Shown piece by piece: positions 36,244-43,756 of a stretch of 62,656 nt of DNA (positions within the stretch are counted from its first letter, which is position 1; each line of letters opens with the position of its first letter). The DNA is from a virus. The stretch is from positions 1 to 62,656 of IMG/VR virus record IMGVR_UViG_3300025141_013570; one strand, 5' to 3'. The notes below the pieces were generated by a model that saw nothing but the letters and a program-made list of their open reading frames with translations, made no database searches and was not told the origin of the DNA. A program made the position numbers and the translations under genes.

Positions 36244-36920
36244 TTGTTTTTAAATACCCTATATCTTTTTCTCAATTTATTGAGATTATTTACCACCTGT
36301 TTTGTGTTCAAGCCGGTGATCTCTCTCAAGTACAAGTAAATAGCTTTTTTATTAAAAATCTCAATTGTATCTGCCGAATCCATCAAAATCCGAACTGCCA
36401 TGAGGACCTTTTTTTCGTTTTCTTTTAACATAAAAGAATCCCAGGTGTTCATTTCGTTTCCAAAAGACTTCCAAAATTCGAGTTCATTTCTTTTTTCTTC
36501 GTAAGTAGGTTCTTTAGAAATAAGATCTTCGTCAAGCTCGTTGACCATATCCTCTAAAAACACTTCGGTTCTGTTGCGTTTCTGTGTTCTTTTGACTTTA
36601 TGAATAAACCAATTTTTGGTTACTACTGAAAAATAGGAGAAGGCTTTAGATCCCTTGTTGGGATCATACTTGTTTAGTATTGTCGTCAACCACACCTTGC
36701 AATCTTCTTTAAGATAATCGATGTTCGGCAACGTTGTGAACCGATAAGTATAAATTATTTTATCCACCATTTGATCAAAGGCTGGCTGAATATATGCAAT
36801 ATACAATTCGGAGCGTAACTGTCGGTCTGTCGTATTGGCGTATTTCACAATAGCATCTTCGTGCACTTTTGTAAAATAATGATTTTTTTTAGACTTGCGA
36901 CGCTTCTTCTTGGGCTGCAT
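36222..36920 (-). CDS. gp55: Late-transcription sigma factor, T4 gp55-like
   Basis: A 232-residue protein with a very basic N-terminus (QPKKKRRKSKKNHYF). Residues about 20-125 correspond to sigma region 2: NIDYLKEDCKVWLTTILNKY, DPNKGSKAFSYFSVVTKNWF and IHKVKRTQKRN. The DP-x-KGSKAFSYF sequence is the signature of T4-type late sigma factors in marine phages. A helical C-terminal part (about 170-232) resembles a region-4-like or clamp-binding tail but is not clear. It would direct host RNA polymerase to late promoters for the structural genes just downstream. A strong AGGAGGAG site precedes the ATG, inside the previous gene. Confidence 0.87.
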   Translation of the reverse strand: MQPKKKRRKSKKNHYFTKVHEDAIVKYANTTDRQLRSELYIAYIQPAFDQMVDKIIYTYRFTTLPNIDYLKEDCKVWLTTILNKYDPNKGSKAFSYFSVVTKNWFIHKVKRTQKRNRTEVFLEDMVNELDEDLISKEPTYEEKRNELEFWKSFGNEMNTWDSFMLKENEKKVLMAVRILMDSADTIEIFNKKAIYLYLREITGLNTKQVVNNLNKLRKRYRVFKNKWESGEI

Positions 36921-37209
36921 CCAACTCCTCCTCTATCTCACTATCAATTGTATACACAAAGATCTCGCGGAATCCTTCTATTTCTTCGTTTACCTCGCGG
37001 AGACGAAATATCAATTCCTCAATCATGGGCTCGCCAGTAAAGCTGTCCATACTATAAAGAGACGACACAAAAACTCGAAATGCTTTAATGGTTAAAAATA
37101 AATCCGAGAGATTGGCAGAAACATATAATAGTTTTTTTAAAAGCGTGGCGAGATACCACCCTAAAAAAACATTCGCTACCAACGAAATTCCTAATATCAC
37201 ACTCATCAT
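36889..37209 (-). CDS. Small membrane-anchored protein (106 aa)
   Basis: A 106-residue protein. Residues 3-30 form one hydrophobic membrane helix (VILGISLVANVFLGWYLATL) followed by Lys residues, which suggests N-out anchoring. The rest is cytoplasmic, helical and increasingly acidic (EIEEELDAAQEEASQV). The ATG overlaps the zinc-ribbon gene's stop by four bases (ATGA), and its end overlaps the sigma gene by 32 bases. No family is recognised. A scaffold or regulator at the inner membrane is possible. Confidence 0.7.
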   Translation of the reverse strand: MMSVILGISLVANVFLGWYLATLLKKLLYVSANLSDLFLTIKAFRVFVSSLYSMDSFTGEPMIEELIFRLREVNEEIEGFREIFVYTIDSEIEEELDAAQEEASQV

Positions 37210-37454
37210 TCGTCGTACCTCCCTAACGTATCCTTATGGCGCTCAAGGTCTTCGCGCGCGTCCTGGATGAATTCTTCTGTCACGGTACCCACTTTCGGGG
37301 CGGCTTTAGCTTTGGGAGTTGTAAATCGAGTTAATAGTTTAATTAAGCTGTTAACTTTATTACATTTGGGACAATCGTGGCGAACTTCCTCTGATAAGTG
37401 GAAAATCGTAGATAACTCTTCGCATTCGGTGCACCGATAAACATATCGAGGCAT
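37206..37454 (-). CDS. FmdB-type zinc-ribbon protein
   Basis: An 82-residue protein. ATG 37454 is preferred to a GTG at 37457 that overlaps the upstream stop. It begins MPRYVYRCTECEE, with Cys8-Cys11 and Cys28-Cys31 (HDCPKC) forming a four-Cys zinc ribbon. This matches the FmdB regulatory family, which starts MP-x-Y-x-Y-x-C-x-x-C. The C-terminus is Lys/Ala/Pro- and charge-rich. FmdB-like proteins are small nucleic-acid- or protein-binding modules of uncertain role. Its location just upstream of the late sigma factor suggests a part in transcription control; this is inference. Confidence 0.8.
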   Translation of the reverse strand: MPRYVYRCTECEELSTIFHLSEEVRHDCPKCNKVNSLIKLLTRFTTPKAKAAPKVGTVTEEFIQDAREDLERHKDTLGRYDE

Positions 37455-37456
37455 CA

Positions 37457-37651
37457 CTATTTCTCTAAATTAATAAGTCTTTTGTGAATGTCGTTGAGAT
37501 GAGATTCTAGATTTCGGGATTGTTCGGACAGTGCTTGTCGCAACATCGTATCTATGAGTTCGCGAGCGTCTCCGGCTGTAATATATGTCGGGCCTCCAAC
37601 TATTTTTTCGGGGCTCTGGGTTGTTGTCCGTTTAGTTCTCCGTGTAACCAT
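37457..37651 (-). CDS. Small charged protein of unknown function (64 aa)
   Basis: Sixty-four residues beginning MVTRRTKRTTTQSPEKIVGG. It has a basic, Thr-rich N-terminus followed by an amphipathic helix (about 24-63, ITAGDARELIDTMLRQAL onward) suited to a coiled coil. It fits neatly between its neighbours: one base after the 77-residue gene and directly before the zinc-ribbon gene. Not recognised. Confidence 0.65.
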   Translation of the reverse strand: MVTRRTKRTTTQSPEKIVGGPTYITAGDARELIDTMLRQALSEQSRNLESHLNDIHKRLINLEK

Positions 37652-37652
37652 T

Positions 37653-37886
37653 TTAATTAATCTCCTGATTGGTAGTGTTGTCTGTTTCGGTGGCTTCGAC
37701 GCCAGTTAAAGAAACAATGGGCGGGTTAGTGACAACTAGTTCGCCCGTTTTTGTACCCCACCGCTTTACGTCGGGGGATTTCTCGAAATCCATCTCACTT
37801 AAAACAGGTACAATATCGCTCTGCTCCATAAGAGATTTCTGAAGCGCCATCATAAGAGCTCCAATTGCTTGATTTGATAATTTCAT
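37653..37886 (-). CDS. Small protein of unknown function (77 aa)
   Basis: Seventy-seven residues starting MKLSNQAIGALMMALQKSLM. It has an N-terminal helix and an acidic, Thr/Asn-rich tail (VEATETDNTTNQEIN). It lies directly after the HAD gene and one base before the next small gene. No Cys, membrane segment or known motif is present. Context (cluster of small genes near the late sigma factor) is the only hint. Confidence 0.65.
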   Translation of the reverse strand: MKLSNQAIGALMMALQKSLMEQSDIVPVLSEMDFEKSPDVKRWGTKTGELVVTNPPIVSLTGVEATETDNTTNQEIN

Positions 37887-38192
37887 TTATTTTTTCTCCT
37901 TAAAAAAGTTATCAGTATTGATGTTCTTGTCATCAATAAACAGGTCATAAATGGGCTTGCCGAACATCAAATCATGATATTTGACCCCCCACTTCTTAAA
38001 TTGTTGTTCCGTGGTTTCTCTCCAGTCTATACCGGAGCCGGTTCCGCGGGCTGTCCAATATATGATGGTATTACCTTCATCATACAGTGAATTTATTTTG
38101 GTTATTCTATCCAAATGTGGCACAGCTTCTCCATATTCGCGCGAAGGAGGAGACTCACAAATTGTCTCGTCAATGTCAACATAAATGATCAT
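37887..38192 (-). CDS. Small HAD-family phosphatase
   Basis: A 101-residue HAD hydrolase with no cap domain. Motif I is YVDIDETICES (nucleophile Asp6, Asp8), motif II is IIYWTARG (about 44-51) and motif IV is FIDDKN (about 90-95). Minimal HADs of this type occur in sugar and capsule loci and in phages. The gene overlaps the oxygenase gene by one base, and it is the downstream-most gene of the glycan island, so it probably removes phosphate from a sugar or sugar-acid intermediate. Its substrate cannot be read from sequence. Confidence 0.8.
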   Translation of the reverse strand: MIIYVDIDETICESPPSREYGEAVPHLDRITKINSLYDEGNTIIYWTARGTGSGIDWRETTEQQFKKWGVKYHDLMFGKPIYDLFIDDKNINTDNFFKEKK

Positions 38193-39139
38193 TAATAAAT
38201 TCCAAACGCTTTAGAACGGTACTGAACCGTTAGTTGTTGTCGGATTGTGCCGGGTAGTGCCTCTCCCCTTTTATGAAAGCCACGTGTATTAGCTATTATA
38301 AGAGTGTTGGCAGCCCCTGTCAGCCTAACTATATCATTATATCCTATTCTTTCTAGTTCTTGAAGCTCTTCTTCTTCTGTGGATCCTTCTAATATCCGAA
38401 AGGGGCCTGGGCGGCCACCTTTTTGCACCCGGGTGTGCCATAAATCGCTTCCCGGGGAGATCATCGAGGTCTCCTGTTCCCACTGAAGCCGGCGTCTGGT
38501 GAGATGATGTGAGCCTTTTACGAGGGTGAGTGGGCCGCTCTCTTTGTCAATATCCCCTAAATATAGCCACATCTTGCATACAGGGTGAAACGTATCCGTA
38601 TGAAAGCGGTATTGAGGGTCAGTTCCGTTGTGCTGGAGGTTCCAAAATTGAGATCGGGGTACCCCGTTGGGAGCATCGTCAGAGAGGCTTCGAATGTGGC
38701 AGCATTTTTTTATAAGCGTGTTAAACTCGGGATAACGTAAGAAAAAACGGTTATCGTTAAAGCCGATTTTCATAGCCAGGTTGTTTTGAGTCTCAGACTC
38801 AAATCGACTTCGAAGGCTACGGAACTCATCCAAGGGTAAAAAATTACTTATCTTTATATAGCCATTTCGATTATACAAATTGGCGGCGTCATCTAGGGCC
38901 GGGTTTCGTCTGTCATGTATACGTTGGGCCAATAAAACACGATAGAGGTGCAGCCCCAGGAAGTTTAACTCGGACGTTACAAATTTTTCATTGCTATACA
39001 CCTGTTCCAAAAAAGTGGAAGGCTGCTTTTTGAGTTCCCCTTTCAGTTGAGATAGAGGGTGCCCCACCACTTCCGCAAAAAGTGACCGGTCCCGATCGTC
39101 TAAAAACCTATCATCTGTTAAATTATTAATAAATTCCAT
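38192..39139 (-). CDS. Phytanoyl-CoA-dioxygenase-like Fe(II)/2-oxoglutarate oxygenase
   Basis: A 315-residue protein of the PhyH family. The iron ligands are His-x-Asp in YRFHTDTFHP (about 177-179) and a distal His in RGFHKRGEALPG (about 286). The 2-oxoglutarate-binding Arg follows in GTIRQQL. The segment MWLYLGDIDKESGPLTLVKG, with SHHLT after it, is a typical PhyH core strand and loop. The N-terminal 90 residues are helical and do not match. Such enzymes hydroxylate small molecules; in this island a sugar or lipid-linked sugar is the likely substrate. A second, unrelated-looking oxygenase lies at 46033-46833. Confidence 0.83.
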   Translation of the reverse strand: MEFINNLTDDRFLDDRDRSLFAEVVGHPLSQLKGELKKQPSTFLEQVYSNEKFVTSELNFLGLHLYRVLLAQRIHDRRNPALDDAANLYNRNGYIKISNFLPLDEFRSLRSRFESETQNNLAMKIGFNDNRFFLRYPEFNTLIKKCCHIRSLSDDAPNGVPRSQFWNLQHNGTDPQYRFHTDTFHPVCKMWLYLGDIDKESGPLTLVKGSHHLTRRRLQWEQETSMISPGSDLWHTRVQKGGRPGPFRILEGSTEEEELQELERIGYNDIVRLTGAANTLIIANTRGFHKRGEALPGTIRQQLTVQYRSKAFGIY

Positions 39140-39145
39140 ATTCTC

Positions 39146-39955
39146 TTACCTCGCTATAGCATAAGTGGATCGTTGAGTAGAAATATAACAAATCTCTATA
39201 TCATTAGCCAACATGTGACTCCGAAACTGGTGTTCGACACTGTCTCCCCATTTTTCCCAATTTGCCACGTATTTTGGGTGAGGATCATAGGGGACCTCAT
39301 GGTCCACCAAAGAACTGAATATATCCATTACCTTGGGCGTTCCAAACACGAACCCATCGCAAAAGTATTCATCCATAAAAATCATAGGAGGAGAGCAACC
39401 GAACCCACCAAACACAAATATTTTATTCTCCATGTTTTCTAGGCCGCCAACCGTCTTAACAATTGATTCCATGTTGATTCGCACTCCGAGAACAAAATCA
39501 AATCGTGAACGAATCACCAAATCGTAATCCTTGTTCGATTCTTTGCGCAACTCATTACATTTTTTTAATTTGTAGAGCTGTCGTTTCCGCATCCATTCCC
39601 ATTTTGTCATGTCTGTGTCGTGCGTGGTGTCCCCCACCACCTCTTCTTCGATAGCGCACGAAACGAGGTTCTCTCCAAAACATTGGTCAAAGAGGTTCTT
39701 TATTAAATCTTCTGTTACCTTATAAATAATTCCATAAGTTTTATAATTCTTCCTCCATCCCACCCCTGCCGGCAAGTAAGGCTGTGCTTCGGTGGCAGCC
39801 TGTAGGTTTACCGCAGCGTTGTCCTTTTGACTTACAGCGTTAGAAGTGTAGCAATATACATCACAGTTATTAGCATCCAAGAAGGTATGCCTATGATTGG
39901 CAATTGCTTTATGAAGACCACCAACTTGGCCCGAATAACATACAGCTATTTTCAT
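39146..39955 (-). CDS. Glycosyltransferase-like protein, YSG/RFD family (269 aa)
   Basis: Begins MKIAVCYSGQVGGLHKAIAN. This N-terminus, together with YDLVIRSRFDFVLG (about 147-160), pairs it with the next protein upstream, which has MKTAICFSGLVG and YDCVMLARFDLAWQ. The RFD block following a hydrophobic strand looks like the metal/nucleotide site of GT-A-type transferases. A later FCDGFVFGTPKVM motif is also typical. It is cytoplasmic with no membrane segment. The ATG overlaps the upstream stop (ATGA). The transferred sugar is unknown. Confidence 0.65.
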   Translation of the reverse strand: MKIAVCYSGQVGGLHKAIANHRHTFLDANNCDVYCYTSNAVSQKDNAAVNLQAATEAQPYLPAGVGWRKNYKTYGIIYKVTEDLIKNLFDQCFGENLVSCAIEEEVVGDTTHDTDMTKWEWMRKRQLYKLKKCNELRKESNKDYDLVIRSRFDFVLGVRINMESIVKTVGGLENMENKIFVFGGFGCSPPMIFMDEYFCDGFVFGTPKVMDIFSSLVDHEVPYDPHPKYVANWEKWGDSVEHQFRSHMLANDIEICYISTQRSTYAIAR

Positions 39956-40773
39956 CTCTCTTTAAAGTACTTTCTCCGGACGGAGGGGCAATCGTCGTGC
40001 CAGTTCTTACAAAACTTTAATTTGTCTATCATGTTCAATTGTTCGAGGTGATAGATACACTGGCGGTGGGCTGAAATTTTCCACGGCACCCCGGGGGCGC
40101 CGGGGCAGTTGCCGGGGAGACAAGACTCATCCTGTCGGTCATAGAATGTTGCAAATTTATCCATATTGTCAGAGTTCGAAAAAAACCACATGCCCATGAG
40201 CCCCTCATGGTTATGAGGATACCCTACCCATTTGGTTTCAAATTTTAAGCCAGAGTCCGACAGCTGCCAATATTCTACGTCACTTAATTCCCTGCCATTC
40301 AAATATTTTCGGGGCCAGTTTTGCGTCCAAAAATATTCTTGATCGTAATCTTTAAATATTAAATCCGTCTGCCATGCTAAATCAAACCGGGCCAGCATAA
40401 CACAATCATATTTAAAGTTATTCTCTTTCTCGTACTCGCTCTTTAATTGCATAGCCTTTTTTCTACTATACCAAAGACTGTAATGTGTTTGTTTTCTTAC
40501 TTCATCAGCACCAGGGGGACGCACGTGAGCGGGAATATCAAATATGCGCTGCTGTTCGATTATATGTTTCTTGGGTTGGTACGCCTCTAGAATTTCCTCC
40601 TGCACCCCAGTTGACCAGGAATGAACAAAAATATCAACATCATTTTTGTCGATAATATGTTCCCTATAAAGAGCAGAGCTTATCTCAAAACATTTTTTAA
40701 AGTCTCCGACTAACTCCTGACTCTTCCCTCTGGTACTTCCTACAAGTCCGCTGAAACATATCGCTGTTTTCAT
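39952..40773 (-). CDS. Glycosyltransferase-like protein, FSG/RFD family (273 aa)
   Basis: Begins MKTAICFSGLVGSTRGKSQE; ATG 40773 is chosen because GAGGA lies upstream (a TTG at 40791 is longer but has no site). A YDCVMLARFDLAWQ block (about 115-130) matches the neighbouring 269-residue protein, so the two are paralogues. The body contains many Trp and Tyr (EYFWTQNWPRKYL), common in carbohydrate-acting proteins. It ends basic (SVRRKYFKER). A role as a transferase in the island is likely, with acceptor and donor unknown. Confidence 0.65.
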   Translation of the reverse strand: MKTAICFSGLVGSTRGKSQELVGDFKKCFEISSALYREHIIDKNDVDIFVHSWSTGVQEEILEAYQPKKHIIEQQRIFDIPAHVRPPGADEVRKQTHYSLWYSRKKAMQLKSEYEKENNFKYDCVMLARFDLAWQTDLIFKDYDQEYFWTQNWPRKYLNGRELSDVEYWQLSDSGLKFETKWVGYPHNHEGLMGMWFFSNSDNMDKFATFYDRQDESCLPGNCPGAPGVPWKISAHRQCIYHLEQLNMIDKLKFCKNWHDDCPSVRRKYFKER

Positions 40774-40796
40774 ATTCTTTTCCTCTACCAATCCTT

Positions 40797-41129
40797 TTAG
40801 TTGCCCCTATAAGCAACAATCGACTCAATCTTTTTGGCCGTGTTAAATTTAATAATATCTACGACCGGGAGGGCTTCAGTATCGTCAACAACAATCAGCA
40901 ATTCAGCAATAGCTGTCAGCCCACATACATAAAGATTTTGTACCCTAACTGACAGGTCTCCAACGAATTCAAAGATATCCGTGTTCGCCTCTAGAACCGA
41001 CTCCTTGCCGTCCACGCAAATATTCCAGTCTTTCAAACTTACCGAATCATGGAACATTTCCGCGAGAGTAGCTATGTCTTTATTTTCAAACGCCGAAAAA
41101 TACGAGCGTGCAGTTTCTTCTAAATTCAT
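40797..41129 (-). CDS. SnoaL/NTF2-like protein (110 aa)
   Basis: A compact 110-residue protein with the SnoaL-like cone fold pattern. Two helices (NLEETARSYFSAFENKDIAT) precede LAEMFHDSVSLKDWNI, and four strands end FNTAKKIESIVAYRG. Members include isomerases, cyclases and inactive binding proteins in natural-product and sugar pathways. Between the radical-SAM enzyme and the glycosyltransferase-like pair, it may isomerise or dehydrate an intermediate. The exact reaction is not predictable. Confidence 0.75.
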   Translation of the reverse strand: MNLEETARSYFSAFENKDIATLAEMFHDSVSLKDWNICVDGKESVLEANTDIFEFVGDLSVRVQNLYVCGLTAIAELLIVVDDTEALPVVDIIKFNTAKKIESIVAYRGN

Positions 41130-41141
41130 GTTTATTCCTTA

Positions 41142-42758
41142 TCAACCAGCATACGTCAGCATTCTCTCTGCTTCACTGGTTCCGTATTTATCAATATAAT
41201 ACTTCTCCGACAATTTGTCAAAGATTTGATTTCCTTCTTCATCAAAGACTTCAGCCTTCTTAATATCGGGATATAAAGATTCATCCATCGTCACATACAA
41301 AGGAAACACCCTTTGCAAGCCAAGCATCTCATCCGGTTGCAGGTATGGCTCTGGCATTGTCAAAATAGATTTTTCGATAAACGATGTGGCCTGCAATGTT
41401 GGGTCTAGCCAGCCCTCGTCGATGGCATTTTGGCGCAGAACAGTACCCCGATAGGGTGCGAAAATGTTAACAGCCAAAGAGTCAAATGTCTTCACCTTTT
41501 TGGCTAGCTCGATAGTATCAAAGATTAGGGCCCGAGTTTCGTAAGGCATGCCAATAATAATATTCATTGAATAGGGTACCTTGAAGTCTCCCAATATCTG
41601 GGCCTTCTCAACGATTAGCTTGTTGCTGATGTTCCGAAAGAGCCTTTTCTTTCGAAATTCCTCGTTTCCGTGCTCAAGCCCAAAAGACATCCGGTACAGC
41701 CCCACGTCGCGGAGCCACGCTAGCTTGTCAGCATCTATATCTTCAAACCGAGTTTGACACCAAAAAGGCATCTTAAAGTCTTTGTACATCTCGGCGAATT
41801 CTTTGATCTCTTTTTTGGGGCGCGCCATAAACGCATCATCGTTGATATACAAAAAATTAGGCTCATATCGATCGACCATAGCCTCAAGCTCGCGCCTTAA
41901 GGTATCCATAGTCTTGCGTCGCGTATAAAGGCCCTGTTTCTTTTCCTTGGCCAACAACACCTGCTTGGGGGAATTACAAAAAGCACATTTATAGGGACAG
42001 CCTCTATAGGTCTCAATCGGCATAGCTTTCCAAATTTTTGCCCCCAACGGTCGTAAGAAGCGCTTCTCGTCAAACAATGAAAAATCAGGAATTATATGAT
42101 TAATGTCTATCAAGGGTCGTGGATCGTTATTACGGACAAAGCCGCGGCTGTCCTTTGCTCGGGTGCCTTTAATATTAGTGGTAGACTGACCGAGCCGGAC
42201 AGCCTCACAAAATTCAACGATTGTTTCTTCTCCCTCTCCTTCCGCTAAACACTGAATATGGGGGTCAACAATCATTTCCTCCGGGGCCATGGTGGGGAAA
42301 ACTCCGCCAATGATTGATTTGACTTCCGGATATTCAGCTAAAGTTCTTAATAAGTCTTGGGCCTGGGGCCAGGTATCCTCAACCAGTGTTGAAATAATGA
42401 CCGCATGCGGGTTATATTCTTCTACCTTGGCACGGAAATCACCCAACAAGTCAGTCTTAGGTTGGCCAAACAGTTTTATAGGATCATATTTACGACTTGC
42501 CATAAGCTTATTAGCTCGTGTTGCACTAGCTGACTCATCCATCGCATCGGCAATCTTCTCTTCTTTCTTCTGCCCTACAAACTCATATGTGGGCATATAA
42601 GGGGTACAGTCAAACAGGTCTACGTCATACTCTTGGTCTTTCAATATTGCCGTCCATAGCCCTATCGCATATGAGGGAGTAAGCATCATACTTAAGTTAG
42701 GATAAACAATTAAGACTCTGAAGTCTTTTCTTTTTGGTTTTTTATCGGGTGCTTTCAT
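41142..42758 (-). CDS. Radical-SAM enzyme with N-terminal B12-binding-like domain
   Basis: A 538-residue protein. The N-terminal 190 residues have the Rossmann-like B12-binding pattern (RVLIVYPNLSMMLTPSYAIG ... HAVIISTLVED ... IIGGVFPTMAPEEM), although the DxHxxG cobalamin-His motif is not evident. The radical-SAM core follows with ETYRGCPYKCAFCNSP (about 250-265), the Cys-x3-Cys-x2-Cys site for the 4Fe-4S cluster, then FLYINDDAFMARP and SFGLEHGNEEFRKK. Class-B enzymes of this type methylate or rearrange unactivated carbons. In this island it may methylate a sugar or lipid. It overlaps the next gene by four bases. Confidence 0.87.
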   Translation of the reverse strand: MKAPDKKPKRKDFRVLIVYPNLSMMLTPSYAIGLWTAILKDQEYDVDLFDCTPYMPTYEFVGQKKEEKIADAMDESASATRANKLMASRKYDPIKLFGQPKTDLLGDFRAKVEEYNPHAVIISTLVEDTWPQAQDLLRTLAEYPEVKSIIGGVFPTMAPEEMIVDPHIQCLAEGEGEETIVEFCEAVRLGQSTTNIKGTRAKDSRGFVRNNDPRPLIDINHIIPDFSLFDEKRFLRPLGAKIWKAMPIETYRGCPYKCAFCNSPKQVLLAKEKKQGLYTRRKTMDTLRRELEAMVDRYEPNFLYINDDAFMARPKKEIKEFAEMYKDFKMPFWCQTRFEDIDADKLAWLRDVGLYRMSFGLEHGNEEFRKKRLFRNISNKLIVEKAQILGDFKVPYSMNIIIGMPYETRALIFDTIELAKKVKTFDSLAVNIFAPYRGTVLRQNAIDEGWLDPTLQATSFIEKSILTMPEPYLQPDEMLGLQRVFPLYVTMDESLYPDIKKAEVFDEEGNQIFDKLSEKYYIDKYGTSEAERMLTYAG

Positions 42759-43756
42759 GGTTCTTCCTTGCAGTGTTGTACCACCAAAAGAATGCCTTTT
42801 AGTTTTGAAACCAAGGCAGAATGGATTTTGGAGTCAATCTCGGGGATTTCATTCTTCAAGCGAATAAAATCCGGATGCGAAAAGACATAATGGCCACTGA
42901 CGTTTATTATATCTTGTCGTGCGCTCTTTGTTAAGACGAAATCTGAAGGCATCCACTTCTTCCACCGCTTTGATTCATAGCACAAATTGAAAAAACGATC
43001 TAACTGCTCCTCTGTCTGAAGTGCTTCTAATATACATTTTGTTTCGCACCCTCCAAATTCGGGGGCTATGTTCAGGCCGTCTAGGCCGAGTGCAAAGCGT
43101 TTCTTTATTTCTCCCGGCGCGAGGAAGTCTCCGTTGTGCTCCTTGCTTTTGAGGCTATGGTTGGTGCAAACCTCAATCATTGCTGCGCATCGGCGCTCAT
43201 CGAAGACTCCAATGTTCTCGGTCCCCAGCAGGGCTGTTCCTCCTTGTATAACAGCGTATTCTATTTTTTCCCACAAGGCCGCATTAAGCTGTCCTTTAAG
43301 TATTTTTAAAAAACTATCTAACTCTGCCGTCTCATATCGTCGAATAGCCTCTTCTGTTCCCACCTCATAACGACAGCTGGGATTGTAAGAAGAAATATAT
43401 TCTATCATTTCGATGGTGTTTTTTGCCGCCTCTGGAACGGTTTTAAACTTTTTCCATGGATCAACATGAATCAAATCAAAAGAAGAAAAAGCATCATGGA
43501 GAAAAGACTCGCGCCCGTCGTCGCTAATGTCTCCCTGTTGGGCTCCTCCGTGATCTCTCTGTAGCACTACGCGGGGGGCCCGTGAGCGCACGTACTCTGC
43601 AAACTGTTGAGTTGTCCAGTTATTCACATAGCCCCCACTATATTCGATTTGGCGACGCGATGGGATAAGACCAATAGAAAGATTCTCCTCGTTGCTGACT
43701 GCGATGACCGCATCCACCACGTTTTTACTCATCGGGCCTATAAAGATGTTAGGCAT
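42755..43756 (-). CDS. TIM-barrel aldolase/isomerase-like protein of glycan island (333 aa)
   Basis: A 333-residue protein with conserved-looking blocks: LIPSRRQIEYSGGYVNNWTT, VVLQRDHGGAQQGD, FDLIHVDPWKK, and then LGLDGLNIAPEFGGCETKCI. The HGG/DHGG and DPWKK blocks at strand ends suggest a TIM barrel related to GatZ/KbaZ-type tagatose-bisphosphate aldolase subunits. That likeness is from pattern memory and is not certain. It lies between the radical-SAM gene and the nucleotidyltransferase-kinase fusion, each with a 1-4 base overlap. It probably forms or splits a sugar-phosphate carbon skeleton. Confidence 0.55.
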   Translation of the reverse strand: MPNIFIGPMSKNVVDAVIAVSNEENLSIGLIPSRRQIEYSGGYVNNWTTQQFAEYVRSRAPRVVLQRDHGGAQQGDISDDGRESFLHDAFSSFDLIHVDPWKKFKTVPEAAKNTIEMIEYISSYNPSCRYEVGTEEAIRRYETAELDSFLKILKGQLNAALWEKIEYAVIQGGTALLGTENIGVFDERRCAAMIEVCTNHSLKSKEHNGDFLAPGEIKKRFALGLDGLNIAPEFGGCETKCILEALQTEEQLDRFFNLCYESKRWKKWMPSDFVLTKSARQDIINVSGHYVFSHPDFIRLKNEIPEIDSKIHSALVSKLKGILLVVQHCKEEP

